Shown here piece after piece: positions 10,116-21,219 of a DNA stretch of 64,000 nt. Position numbers and translations under genes: made by a program. Below the pieces are notes generated by a model. That model saw only the letters and a program-made list of their open reading frames with translations. It was not told the origin of the DNA and made no database searches. The stretch's first letter is position 1, and each line of letters starts with the position of its first letter. Source of the stretch: Cryptomeria japonica. Lineage: Eukaryota > Streptophyta > Pinopsida > Cupressales > Cupressaceae. The DNA lies in NCBI RefSeq assembly GCF_030272615.1, contig NC_081414.1, positions 238,363,233-238,427,232 on the forward strand, given 5' to 3'.

Positions 10116-13100
10116 ATGGCATCCACCTCTGCAATTGAATACATAGTGAACCCTACTATTGTGGAAGTAATTAAAAGACCTAGGCCCGTATTTTAGTTGG
10201 TCCCTGAAATAGAAAAGATGGATGATACCTTAGGTGCATTTTCTCAAATCCCTAAAGGTGTTGTATATGATGAAGACCCTAGAATGTATATTCACTGCAA
10301 TATTGAAGAGTTAGGAGACGAGGAAATCAAAACCATGTATAAAAATGAGATATGTGATGATACCGGCAATGTTAAAGCTGAACACAAAATCATTGAAACC
10401 CTATGATTCACATAAATCCTTAGCATTCCTGAATTTCCTAAGGATGTGATTAGGATAGTGTTAAGCAGAGTTCATGGAGATTTTTTCTGGTTAGATGCAA
10501 TTCATAAGATCACCAAGGAAGCGATAAAGGCTGTCACAGGGTTACCGGGCACTGGTAGAAGACCAGACAAAAATAAGAAAGTTTCAAATGATTTAGTCAT
10601 ACACCTAATAGGTGCAACATTTGATAAAAGATCTCTAAGGGTTAACGATGTAAAGGATACAAATGTGAGATTCTTAAGTATGATTTTAGGTTACAAAGCC
10701 ACTCATGCCAATAGACTTAACTTAGTTTCAAGCTTATGCATTAAGAGTGCTTATGATATGGTAATAGACAATGCAAAAATTGACATCTATGAATGGTTAA
10801 AGGATGAATTGATAGACAACCTTGGAAAGATAAAGAAGGATAAGAAAGGAACTTTTAGATTTGGAAATCTGTTAGTATGTCTAATGCTTCATATAGCAAA
10901 ATAGGTTCCTGGTATAGGATATAAAGAACTTGGATATGACATACTGGTAGAAAAGCAACTGACAGAATTGTTCAATACCATGGGTGAGAACAAGGAAAAC
11001 AACATTCATGACTTTTTCCAAGCACTAAAGACAAAAATGAAGAAAAGGACAAGGTTATCTCAGAAAATTGTAGATAAATACAAAGATGATATATGCTTTG
11101 TTATTAAAAAGGATGAAATATGGATGAAAGAAGTCATCCCAAGGACAATCTTGGTAACAGAAATGGGCTATGAGACAGATGACCACATAGTTGAAACTTA
11201 TGCCAAAGCACTTCTAGAAGCCCCCAATGAACCTAAGGAGGAAGTATTTGGTAGTGCTGAAACAATAGAAAAACAAATACAATCCAAGAAAAGAGTGAAG
11301 AAGGTAGAGGCATTTATGAGAAAAGGATCCAGACAAGCAAAAGCCATTAAGGAAGATGTATTAAAGAAAACTGGCATAACTGAGGATGAGTTGGCACGCC
11401 CACAACCTGAAGCTCATCTATCACTGATAGGTACCTCTTCGGAAGGAGACATGCCAACAACCTTTAAAAGAGTTATTAGGAAAAGAGATCCCTCATCGGC
11501 AACCACTCCTTCACCTAGAAGGACAAGGCAGAAGCAACAAGCTGTGAGATCTCCAGTCAGAAAGGTCACACCTAAAAAAGAAGCTAACTCCTAAGAAAAA
11601 GAAAAAGACAAAAAATGACTTGGCACCTCTAGACATTTTGCTAAATGAGATCATAGAGGAAGGAAAACTGAAAAACATAGGGAAAATTTATGACACCCTA
11701 TCTACTGATGAAAAAGGGCAAGTTAAGGAGAGTGTAATACTACATATGGACATGTTCAAAAAGTTTTTGATGGAAGTCATAAATGAAATTCCTAATGATT
11801 TATACAAAAGACTTGAGGCTAGAAGGCAAGGAGTAATTGAATTAGACAAGAAAATAAAAATAGAAAAACAGCTTGCTATATATCCGGTAAACTCCCCAAA
11901 GGAAATTGATGATCTGATTGCTCAGGCAAACCGAACAGTTTTCTCCACTGCACATCAGCGTATTTCACTAATGGCAGGAAGAGTTACAAAAGTTTCAGAG
12001 GAAACAGAAGATGGTTGGGACATATTTTTGGTTTAAAAAGAAAAACAAGAAGAATACAAGAATCCCAAGCCTATTAAGGTATATCAAAAGGATAAGGACA
12101 AAGGGAAAGGCAAAATTGGTGGACCTCCAAGCATAAAGGTTAAAGACAACCTACCTCCACCTGTAAAAATTACAACCCTTGAAAACCAACCGGCAGCTAA
12201 AAGCATGGATGTAGAGGATAGCAATCCAAATCTTGAAGTCCTATACACTGTAAATGTTGATACCCAAAAGATCAACATAACAGTTGATAAAGATACAACT
12301 GAAAAATCAAATATGGCTAAAGAGCCTCTAGTAACAGGAAATATAGAGCAACTAGCAGAGGATACAGGGAAAAAGATGGAATCTGAGGCACAAACAAAGA
12401 AACCGATAGAGCTAAAGGCTCCGAAACAGGCTCATAAGGAAACAATGCCACCGGTAAGCAATGAAGCAGGAAAACCAATGCTAAAGGAAATGCAGACACA
12501 AACTAACCTACCAGAGGTTAATACAAGCATGGTCACTTTCCTCGGTACTCATTTTGTTGGGTCATCATCAAAGTCAACAAATGTGACTGAGGTATTGCTT
12601 GAACCCATTAAGAAAATAACTGACTATAGTTCACAAGCTTACAAAGCAATAGATGATTCAATACCAATTTTGAAGATAATTGCTCTTGATTGTAATATAG
12701 ATAATAAAGATTCTTTAGGATAGTTGGATACATTATGTAAATACATTTATGGAAATATTGAGAAAATAAAGGAAGAATCTGTAAAGGACATGGTAGAAAA
12801 GGAGAAACAGAAATTCTTTGAAGAAGAAATAAAGAAATGTAATAGAGACTTTGACACACTTCTACCGGAACTGTGTAGTTTGTTGAAAGAGTATAAAAAC
12901 CTATACAAAGACACATGCAAAACAAACTTCTTGACTGTAGATATTGACAAGAAAATAAGCAAGACACAGGAAGAGATAAACAAGCTTGCAGACAATTTTG
13001 TCAACTCACCAGATTCACTATCTGTTTTTGAAGATAAGTTAGCAAATTTTGAGGAAGAATTGCTTAAACAAAAAAGAGAGAAAGAGAAAATAGTAAACAA

Positions 13101-13338
13101 GGCAAAACACTTAAGATCTAAACTGAGTCCAAGATTGGACTATCTAGCATCTCTGCAGAAGGAAATCTCAGAGGCATTAGCACAAGGAAGTAAAACATTG
13201 GCAGAAAAATTGCAGCATCTCATCGGTACTGTGAAGAGGACTGAGACAGCAATAAAAGATAGCAAAAAGTTTATGGATAGTATAAACTTAATTTTGGGCG
13301 ATCTTTTTCAAATAATAACTACTGAACTACAAGGTTGA
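10116..13338 (+). pseudogene. Unknown large retroelement protein (~1070 codons), replaces pol
   Basis: Starts at ATG 10116; ends at TGA 13336-13338. I do not recognise it as a characterised enzyme. Visible order: (a) acidic N-terminus; (b) 10440-10900, a mainly helical block with 'ITKEAIKAVTGLPGTGRR' and 'FGNLLVCLMLHIAKQ', resembling the third ORF of LINE-C/LINE-D; (c) 11260-11620, basic Ser/Pro/Lys-rich linker; (d) 11620-12030, helical block; (e) 12070-12590, low-complexity charged linker; (f) 12720-13330, long coiled coil. Breaks: TAG 10194, TGA 10404, TAA 10413, TAG 10902, a one-base shift in an A run near 11575, TAA 12034, TAG 12721. Several stops sit where Gln is natural. Apart from them the frame is open, suggesting past selection. 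An env-like or Gag-like role is possible. Confidence 0.8.
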
Positions 13339-13399
13339 GGATATGGACAGATATAACTACAAACTCTACTAACATCTTGACAACCTTTGTCATTGATGC

Positions 13400-13410
13400 C
13401 AAAGGGGGAG
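13400..13410 (+). promoter_or_regulatory. Upstream polypurine tract copy
   Basis: 'gatgccaaagggggagtag' lies about 160 bp before the PPT that abuts the 3' LTR and shares its core and left flank. Repeated PPT-like motifs before the 3' LTR are a known Sirevirus trait. Confidence 0.6.
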
Positions 13411-13557
13411 TAGTAGGATGAGAAAGTTCAAAGATAGGAATCATATGCTCAGGGGGAGCCCTTCATATTTTTGGTAAACATAGTTTTGGTAAAATTTTTT
13501 TGGACTACACATTTTGTACACTTTTTGAAATTTCTCATGAGTGTTGCCATCAATGCC

Positions 13558-13569
13558 AAAGGGGGAGAT
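13558..13569 (+). promoter_or_regulatory. Polypurine tract abutting the 3' LTR
   Basis: AAAGGGGGAGAT directly before the LTR start TGTTGG at 13570: the plus-strand priming site. Confidence 0.85.
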
Positions 13570-14378
13570 TGTTGGCATATGGACACTCCAATGAGACATT
13601 GTGTATGATTGAAGGTTTTGTCATTGATGGCAACCTTGCAATCCTATGGCACTGGCAAGACATCATACCGGCAAAGCATTACACAAGCAAGATAGTGCAC
13701 CGGCATCAACAAGATCACTGTACACTGGCACCGGCACCGGTACAGAAGAAAAGATGTATACCGGCATAGAGGCCGACAGGATTTTTGATATATAATATTT
13801 TGATTATTATTGTAAGCTGACTTGACAAACTGTAAAATGACTCTTGTATATAAAGGAGATCATTGTAGACATTTAAGTGTGTAAGAAAGCGAGCATAAAG
13901 AAAATTATTAGGTAGACCTAATGTACGAATTATAGGTCAAGGGTATATGTAAAGAACAAAGTTAGAACCGGTACTGAATCTGGCATTGGAGATGCTATTG
14001 TAAAGCAGTACAAGTCTTTGGATTAGTATAATCCTCATTGTAAGTCAGTGTGACTTCTCATTGAGTAGTGAGATCTAGGTAGTTGGCCTTCCTCCATGTG
14101 CAGGCCCCTATTGTAAGTAATATTCTCTTATTGTCCAGTAAGTGAATATTGTGGGTCACAAATCCCACCGAGGTTTTTCCCACACCGGGTTTCCTCGTTA
14201 AACATCTTGTGTTATGGTGTTCTTTTCATGTGGATGTTTTTGATTCTGTTTATTGCTTTAATTCTTGAATACAGATATACTGCTATCTTATGTTCTTCAT
14301 GTTTTAACTCAAGAAATACTACTCACCTATTAGATATTGATTCACCCCCCCCTCTCAGTATCTGTGGGAATCCTAACA
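13570..14378 (+). repeat. 3' LTR
   Basis: 809 bp, TGTTGGCATATGG to AATCCTAACA, colinear with the 5' LTR; TATA box at 13847-13856. It keeps more CCGG sites than the 5' LTR, so the two have decayed independently. Confidence 0.95.
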
Positions 14379-14383
14379 AAGAA
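14379..14383. repeat. Target-site duplication (AAGAA), right
   Basis: Second copy of the 5-bp duplication next to the LTR element (left copy 7772-7776). Confidence 0.9.
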
Positions 14384-14830
14384 CATAGTACATAACAGCA
14401 ACAACCAACACAAATAAGACTGAGGCAAGTGGGCAACCCTATCTCATTGACTTGGAAAGAAAAGAATCTGAAGTAGCATTCGAAGAAGCCAATATCTCTA
14501 TCAAACTTGCAAGTGAAAGTCTGTTTTTGTTAGTGGAGAAGGAGCAGCTTGCGATTCTGATGCATTCTCCAAAAAGAGTAGAAAGACATTATGTGAGAAA
14601 TGGGGACACCATTCATACCCATTTTGATTGCTCCCACAATACCTGCATCTGTAACCCTTATACATATACATCATTCACTCCTTAAAAATATCTCCAAAAT
14701 GATACAAAAACAAAACCTTCAATACAATGGTTATTCCAATCTAAAACAGCTCTATCTTCAGTGCCTGCAAATAAAAGTGTTTAGCTTTTTCGTCCTAGCA
14801 AACTTGCTGGCTGCATAACAAAAGAGCGCA
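14384..14830 (-). pseudogene. LINE-B ORF2, reverse-transcriptase core (5' part of the split LINE)
   Basis: On the minus strand the sequence before the insertion reads S-K-S-M-R-stop-G-C-P-L-A-S-V-L-F, aligning with LINE-A's 'SRSIRQGCPLSPALF'. The stop (TAG) occupies the Gln of the R-Q-G-C-P-L motif. It then runs 'MYYVL' into the target site and continues in frame at 7771 as 'KDCNMTL', matching LINE-A's 'YYLLRDDTL'. Upstream traces (14500-14830) fit the RT palm in mixed frames. LINE-B is 5'-truncated near 14830; endonuclease and ORF1 are missing. Confidence 0.8.
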
Positions 14831-14863
14831 TAAATAACATGCAATCACTAGTTTTTCATAAAT

Positions 14864-15189
14864 CACGGCTTATTTTAAGGAGCATGCATCAGCAGTTACC
14901 CGTAAATTACGGAGAGTTGAACTACAGGTAATGTTATGCTAACACTGTTGACCAAGAGAGGGATTGTTGTAAGACAGATAGAATTCCCTATCAAATGGAT
15001 TCAGATGACTCATTTTCTTTTAGGCTCACAGCTTATTTTAAGGAGCATGCATTAGCAGTTATCCATAAATTATGGAGAGTTGAACTGTAGGTAATGTTAC
15101 GCTAACAATGTTGACCAAGAGGGGGATTGTTGTAAGACAGATAGAATTCCCTATCAAATGGATTGAGATGACTCATTTTCTTTCAGGCC
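14864..15189. repeat. Tandem duplication, 163-bp unit x2
   Basis: Units start at 14864 and 15027 (cacggct/cacagct followed by 'tattttaaggagcatgca'). Each contains a polypurine-like tract and the TGTTGTAAGACAG heading (14965 and 15128), so the unit includes the LTR-like start seen at 3352. Confidence 0.85.
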
Positions 15190-16121
15190 GTAATAACAAG
15201 TGAAAGCAAAGCCTCAAGGAGTCATGAGTAACAAGATTTATAAACTGAAACCACAGTGGGTTGTATTTATATCAGCTTGCCATGTAGATTAACCAATTAA
15301 AACACTTTGCCTCTTCAAGATATAAAGAAAGAAACATCATGAATAGGTTAACTATCATTTCTTTATAGCTCTGAAAATACTAATATTCAACAACAACTTC
15401 AAAGATTTATCATACAATACATAGACCAACTATAAACCTACGGAAGAGAGGGTACAAAAATAAAATATTGTTTATCAATCTCCCCACAATCCGTGCCAGA
15501 ACAATTAATGGGACAGGTGACAGGTTGGAGGTGTAGATTGAGATAGGAGTAGACTGAAATCCAATCATATCCAAGAAAGATCAGGTTGTAAGTTAGTCTT
15601 TAATGTTGAAGATTGACAATAGATATGGGAGAAATGGACATCTTAGGAATGGCAGTGAGTAATTGGTATTATCTTCCAACATATCTGAAGCTTATTTCTT
15701 ATTAGTTTTTAGCAATCAAAATCATCTTTATTAGTGGGATTCATATTACGATATAATATTAGAATTTAATTGCATAATTGTTGAGTTAAATTGGTTCACT
15801 CATATTTCAAGAGTAGTGGTTCAAATGAATAGATATCTAGTGAGGTGATGCATACATGACTGAAGCATCAAGACTTCCTAAGAGTAGGTCACCCATCCTA
15901 ATACTTTTTCTGACTCAAACATGAGAAACTCCATGATTAAGTATGCTTGAATTGAAGTAATACTGAGATGACTGACCTCATGCGAAGTTCCAATACTTCA
16001 TTAATCAAACCATCTTAAATACATTCATCAGAATTATATATTGATCAGATTCTTTTATATAACTCAATTCTTAAACTCCCACCAAAATTTTCTATTGTAT
16101 TGCAAGATTGATAGCGAGTGG
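15128..16121 (+). repeat. LTR-like segment, second P1 copy
   Basis: Direct repeat of 3352-4110 with an added part around 15560-16030. No ORF. With 3352-4110 it brackets repeat D1 and LINE-B, so block P1 may have been locally duplicated around these insertions. Confidence 0.55.
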
Positions 16122-16453
16122 TTTATAAAATTTGCCTGCCTAATGTATTTCACAAAGTCTACCGTGATATGCCAAAGGTCACAAAATGCATGCATCATTA
16201 AGTGAAACCTATCAACCTTTCAATTAGATCTAGGCTAACCCAAAGAATAATAAACTTGTTAAAAATTTGTAACAAGTACCTCTAGCCTTATAAAATTTGC
16301 CTGCCTAATGTATTTCACAAAGTCTATCGTGATATGCCAAAGGTCACAAAATGCATGCATCATTAAGTAAAACCTATCAACCTTTCAATTAGATCTAGGC
16401 TAACCCAAAGAATAATAAACTTGTTAAAAATTTGTAACAAGTAGCTCTAGCCA
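16122..16453. repeat. Tandem duplication, 166-bp unit x2
   Basis: Units start at 16122 and 16288 ('ttataaaatttgcctgccta') and are nearly identical, including 'aaatgcatgcatcattaag'. P2 has a single diverged equivalent near 45670-45760 followed by its own 112-bp duplication. Confidence 0.9.
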
Positions 16454-17261
16454 TTGAGGAGCATCCAAAGAAATTCTTGAGGAGTCAGAGAAATGATCAC
16501 AAAGTATAGATAATGCTATTGTTGCTTCCATCTTCACCATTTGAACTAACACTGTGATACGATGCATTGGTATAACGAGCAAAACTAACATAATAGGAGC
16601 ACTAGCAACTTCCAGTACATTTATTGCATTCTGGTATTTGACTGTTGTATTTTTGGGCTTGTTTTTTGATCCTGTCTCCTCCACACTATTACCTCCACTG
16701 CATTGGTTTTCAGAGATTCCACCAAATGCTTATTTTTGTTGTTCAGTATCTAGCCTAACTTCAATTACAATGTTAAGTACCTCCAACAAAATACTAACAA
16801 CGGTCAATCAAGAAGATATTAAAAGAAAATAATATTTTACAATAATATTATAATATCAAAAAAGAGGTCTGAGAATTTACATTACTTAGATAGAACGAGT
16901 AAAGAAAGTTTTTGTTTTGAAAATAATAGTAAAATCTTAAATTTTTAGGTTGTTAAATTAATATGATTTTTTCTTATGTAGAAAATTAGAGACATGAGTA
17001 AAAGAAAGCTTAAATTAATATGATTTTTTTCTTATGTAGAAAATTAGAGAGATGAATAAAAGAAAGCTTTTTAAGAAAATGATAGTGAACTTTAATCTTT
17101 CAGATTCAAAAAATTATGAATTGATTAACAATACGATTAACCCTAACAAATAAATATATGAATTTAAAAGAAGATTGAAATTACATTATAGTAGATGTAA
17201 TAGAAAATAATCATAAAATAAAATTTGAAACTCAACTTCTGAAAGATCAAATAAAGTATTG
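16454..17261. other. Block P1 continued, no gene seen
   Basis: AT-rich. 16430-16620 matches P2 46050-46240 ('ctctagccattgagga'); 17141-17230 matches 47122-47215 ('aacaaataaatatatgaatt'). Short open frames here are not conserved in frame between copies, so I do not call a gene. Confidence 0.5.
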
Positions 17262-17999
17262 ATGCAGATAGATGAATGTGGTTGCTCAAGATTCTTAGAG
17301 AATGACTTTAAGATCAAGATGAGCTAACCATCAAATGGACATTAGAACAATATGATACAAGAAGATGTCTAAATGGGATGAGAGGCATCTTTAAATTGAA
17401 TTCTCAATAGGACAACCAAAGGCTAGGATTAAGCAGTTTAATGGATGGTTATGATTAAATGAGGATTAGGGTTATGCTGGAAAGATGAACTCATGTGACA
17501 AGTGTCACATGATAAACAACATATAGGGCTTAGGATAAGGTTAGGGAGCATTCTTATAGGAATGACCAAGATTAAGAGGTTTAAGTTAAAATGGATGGAT
17601 AGGATATAAAGTTAATTTGACTTTTGGGAAGGTGTCCAAGTTTAATGAATTAGGGACAAGGCTTAGTTAAATATGTGAAGCCGACAAGGTGGGACACTTG
17701 TTAAATAACTACAAATTTCAATTATGAACCATGTGAACACAATGAGGGGTGAGGATTGAATAGACGAAGATTAAGGTAAAATAAGAATTTGTTAAATTAA
17801 ATAGCTACATTTTTATTTAATTAATGGGATACGATAAAGGTGAAATTAATTAAATAAATAAATCATATTTATTTCATTTAGGATTTTGGGGTAGAAAAAG
17901 GGGTTAATTAAGGAAATAATGTATATATATGTAAATAATTGATTTAGGGTAGGCTAAAATTAGGTGTGGGTAGGCAATGGACAATGTTAGGTATCTACA
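17262..17999 (+). repeat. LTR-like 3' part ending GTATCTACA (P1)
   Basis: Colinear with 47462-48190 in P2, which ends GTGTCTACA; both are followed by 'tttt' and a similar ~180-bp segment. Landmarks: 'gacaagtgtcacatgataa' and 'ggtttaagttaaaatggatg'. The AT-rich stretch and '...TCTACA' ending resemble gypsy LTRs, but a partner LTR and primer site were not found. Confidence 0.45.
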
Positions 18000-18164
18000 T
18001 TTTTCCCCTTTTAGAGATGATGTTGCAAAAAGAAATCATTTCAAAGAAGATTATTTTGTAAGTTGTATTTTTACATGGAAAAAAATAGACATTTTAAAAT
18101 TTTCTAGATGTTTTCAATAAATGTCATTTATTTAGACATAGTTCCTATTATATTATTCTCTTAG

Positions 18165-18560
18165 TCACACCAAAAATGGTTTTTATCCAGAAGATTAACA
18201 AACTTGAGGCTATGATTGAGGCTGACACTAGGGTAGAAAAATGGGTTATGGAGGAGAAGGACAAATAGATTTGCAAAGCTGCAAGAAATATGGATTGTAA
18301 ATTAGAGTATTGGTCTAAAGTTGTGAGATGCAAATAGACCTTAGTGAGAAGGTGTCTCAAAGAAATGAGAACAAGATTGTAATGGATATTAAGGAAGGCT
18401 AAGAGATCCTTAAGTGTAAAATCAAGGAGATGTCCAAGAGAAGCCAAGAGATGGTTTTGAAGAATTTGGCTTCCCTATAGGATATTTAGGAGGAAATTGA
18501 TTGTAGGAAAGATAAGTAAAAGAGACATGCTATGTCCCCCTCTACTTTGAATGAAGCCCC
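18165..18560 (+). pseudogene. Coiled-coil ORF remnant
   Basis: Two overlapping frames give a Lys/Glu-rich heptad-like sequence: 'INKLEAMIEADTRVEKW' near 18188-18240, then 'DLSEKVSQRNENKIVMD' and 'KIKEMSKRSQEMVLKNLASL' further on. Several TAG/TAA codons fall where Gln would fit. It resembles the coiled-coil parts of plant LINE ORF1 or copia Gag. The equivalent position in P2 (after 51270) lacks it, so it is an extra insertion or differential loss. Confidence 0.4.
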
Positions 18561-18589
18561 TTTCTTCTATGGTTAAAGATAGTCTGCAT

Positions 18590-18870
18590 TCTTATTTCAA
18601 TAAAAGAAAGAAAGAAATATTCTGATTTCTTCCATTCTATCATTTGAATCAAATAACTCCTCAAAATTAATTCTTTCAACTTGTGAATAACCTTTACATA
18701 TATGAATTGCCTAGTTTCTTACAAATTCTCCATCTTCATTTAGTTTGTTTCTATCCATTTGATTGCTATCACATTCTTGTTTGCTAGACTTGCTCCAATT
18801 ACCAAGTCTATTTTTTCTCAATTTGATTTAATTCTTCTTCCATTTCTTGTATCCAGCCTTCATCCATGTT
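18590..18870 (-). pseudogene. Copia reverse transcriptase N-terminal fragment
   Basis: Minus-strand translation in one main frame includes 'DEGWIQEMEEELNQIEK', 'NKLNEDGEFVRN', 'ICKGYSQVERINFEELF' and 'MEEIRIFLSF', the conserved start of copia RT (N-K-L-N-E-D-G-x-V-x-R-N-K-A-R-L-V...K-G-Y-x-Q). The catalytic YVDD region is absent. Confidence 0.75.
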
Positions 18871-19149
18871 GTCATCATTAGATCTAGAATCAAATTTCCC
18901 AAAATCTTCATTTTTTTATGTAACATTTACGTCCAAAAAATTTGAAGTAGTTGACAATTAGAGGTCTTCCATGCCATAGCTCATAAGGAGTATTGCAACA
19001 TTTCACTCTTAGTTTTCCTCTATTAAGAGTATGGACTTTAGTATGGAATGCTTGTTTCTAATAAATATGAGGTAGATTTTCCTCTTTTAACATTTTTCTT
19101 TCCCTGTGTCAAATAGTTCTATTTTTTTTTCTACTACTCCATTTTGCTA

Positions 19150-19445
19150 AGGAGTTCTAGAAGGAAATAGATGTCTCTTTATTCGATGTTCTTAATAAAA
19201 AATTCAAATTCATTTGAGGCAAAACTATCTCCTCTATCTAATGTTAGATAATTGATTCTACTATTCATTTTTTTTTCAACCATTGACACAAAAATCTTAA
19301 GCATACTAAATGCCTCTGAGTTTTTTCTCAAGAATGTAACCCAACTCATCCTAGAGAAATCATCAATAAGTAACATGAAGCATCTTTCACCTTGAAGACT
19401 CTTTGTTTTTGTTAGTCTAGGGAAGTTAGTATTGACGAGCTCCAA
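19150..19445 (-). pseudogene. Copia integrase core fragment
   Basis: Minus frame 19445-19182 contains 'CFMLLIDDFSRMSWVTFLR' and 'INYLTLDRGDSFASNEF'. These are the first (D in LIDDFSR) and second (D in LDRGDSF; usual form SDRGGEF) catalytic regions of the copia D-D-35-E integrase. It ends before the catalytic Glu; downstream sequence is decayed. Confidence 0.8.
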
Positions 19446-19499
19446 AGATTTTGTAGAAGATAACTCCTCAGTCTCAAACCTTGTCCTAGTTTACTTCCC

Positions 19500-19640
19500 A
19501 ATCTAATTTTTTTTCCATAAGGTGTTTGTAGGATTGACAATCTTTGGCATGTCTCTAATTGCATGCGTAGAGCTAATCTTCACAAGATTCTCAAAGTTGA
19601 TGTATCTCATTCTTTTGTTCCATATCAAAGATTTAATGTT
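19500..19640 (-). pseudogene. Copia GAG-pre-integrase fragment
   Basis: Minus-strand translation gives 'INFENLVKISSTHAIRDMPK', matching the H-x-N-F-x-x-L-V-K-I-S...M-P-K-I pattern before the copia integrase. The His pair of the zinc site is lost. Confidence 0.6.
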
Positions 19641-19890
19641 TGTCCTAGAAGATAGTTTATTTTATTATTTTCCCTTAGGTTATTTACATTTTCTTAAATT
19701 CGGGTTCCTTCGGCCACTAATATTCTAGATCTTGCCTTTTTAATTTCATAGCCCTTATAGTGAAAAGCGAGATTGTTATCTTTCCTAAAAATTTGTATTG
19801 CATGGAGAAGATTGTTATTGAGACCCTTAGCATAGAGAATATCTTCTATATTGTTCTTCCCATCAATAGTTATTACTCCCTATCCAAAAA

Positions 19891-20088
19891 TCATTGTAGA
19901 GGAGTCACCTTAAATATAATTGCACCTCCAACCCATTTCTCAAGATTGGTGAAATTACTTTTTTCACATGTCATGTGGTCAAAATAGATACTTTCAATCA
20001 CCAAAGGGCTTTTATCATCTTTTGTATGGAAGCCAATCCACACAGGTATAGAGTTTTCAATATTATTGTTAGCTTCTTGCCCGTGCAA
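19891..20088 (-). pseudogene. Copia protease-region fragment
   Basis: The minus frame contains 'FDHMTCEKSNFTNLEKWVGG', which matches the copia segment after the protease active site (usual form S-x-H-M-T-G-D-K-S-x-F). The Gly-Asp is changed to Cys-Glu and the catalytic Asp-Ser-Gly just upstream is not recognisable. Confidence 0.7.
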
Positions 20089-21205
20089 GACACCTTAGTA
20101 AGATTTATAATATAAATAAAATTTTAACTTTTCTTTAGGGCTTCAACCCAAGGAAGAAAATAGACACTAAATAATTTGTTTAGGGCTTCAACCCAAGTTC
20201 ATTACTCTTTCATAATTACAACACTTATGGAAGGATGATTTAGCCTCAAATTAGCATGAATAATTAATTAATTTCTATAATAATAAATCAACATGACTAC
20301 ATCAACTACTTTGACACATTGCATCTAGCACACTTCTGGGTGTACTAAAATGTAGCTACTTTTAGATCACTACCTCCAATAAGCATTATAAACTTATTTA
20401 CACACTTCCACACAACACACCAACATCACATAAAACTAATATCTGCATTTTCCCCCATTTCTAGACATGCATAACAGATTGAAATACATTAAGGAAAATA
20501 ATTTCCACAACCAAATAAATTCCCAAGGGCAATCAAAATTCAAATTTGCAGATACGGAGAAGACAATCTTTTCCAAAAATAAAATGCAAAAGTAAGAGCC
20601 ATCAACCTGCAATTCGCAAAACCAAAAATTGAAGTTGAAACCTGAAATTGTCAAGCCTTCTCAAATCCAAATCGCAATCCAATCTTCCAAACCAAATTCA
20701 AAAGCCTCTCACAATGATTTTCCAGATGATTAACCTGTGCACAGACCAACAAGCCAAAATAAATTGAAAAATTAAATTTTAGACTATAGTTTTTCCCACT
20801 AATAGAAAAATTCCAAAAAACCATATATCTTACTTAGCTTTGCAAAGTTCAAAAAATACATAATATTAATATATATTTCTTACCTACTCAATCAAGCCAA
20901 CCAATTGAAAATAAGGGTAGGTAAAATAAATCAAACTCAACTACTTTAATATAGAAATGGCAGTCAATTCAGAAATACAAATATTTCCTTAACATTAGAC
21001 AGTAGGTTAAAATAATATTATTTACAAATAATATTCCATATTTTAATTAAATAATCCCCACACAATAATTTATAACTAATTATCATTATTCATAATAACA
21101 CCAATAAATAAATAAAATAAAATAAATCAAACTCAAATAAATAATTAATTTAAAATCAATAAATAAAAGTCATCTCAACAATAAATCAAACAAATTAAAT
21201 AATTA
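20085..21205. repeat. Dispersed repeat D, copy 2
   Basis: Colinear with 4111-5457 but without that copy's internal amplifications. Ends at 'aattaaataatta', after which LINE-D begins. No ORF of note. Confidence 0.7.
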
Positions 21206-21219
21206 GTTCGGATATTTTG

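Larger units (their letters stand above)
7777..14378 (+). mobile_element. Complete non-autonomous LTR retrotransposon without pol
   Basis: Two LTRs of 811 and 809 bp, both TGTTGG...CCTAACA, flanked by AAGAA. After the 5' LTR comes an initiator-Met-type primer site; before the 3' LTR stand two polypurine tracts. The internal region holds a coiled-coil/zinc-knuckle gag-like ORF (8659-9816) and one long unknown ORF (10116-13338). I find no aspartic protease, integrase, reverse transcriptase or RNase H motif in any frame, so it must have been moved in trans. Duplicated polypurine tracts, large gag and an extra ORF are known in the Sirevirus (SIRE/Maximus) lineage of Ty1/copia; assignment here is inference. 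The LTRs differ at roughly one site in twenty by eye. Confidence 0.9.
18590..20084 (-). mobile_element. Ty1/copia pol fragment (minus strand)
   Basis: Domains in order on the minus strand: retropepsin flank (20088-19891), GAG-pre-integrase (19640-19500), integrase core (19445-19150) and the start of the reverse transcriptase (18870-18590). Gag, most of RT, RNase H and both LTRs are missing. The right edge meets repeat D2 at 20085 and the left edge meets the coiled-coil remnant. Confidence 0.8.

Noticed and set aside
16424-16832. Opposing ORFs at 16424-16684 (minus) and 16554-16832 (plus) as genes
   Set aside because: No recognisable domain, and the paralogous P2 region does not keep either frame.
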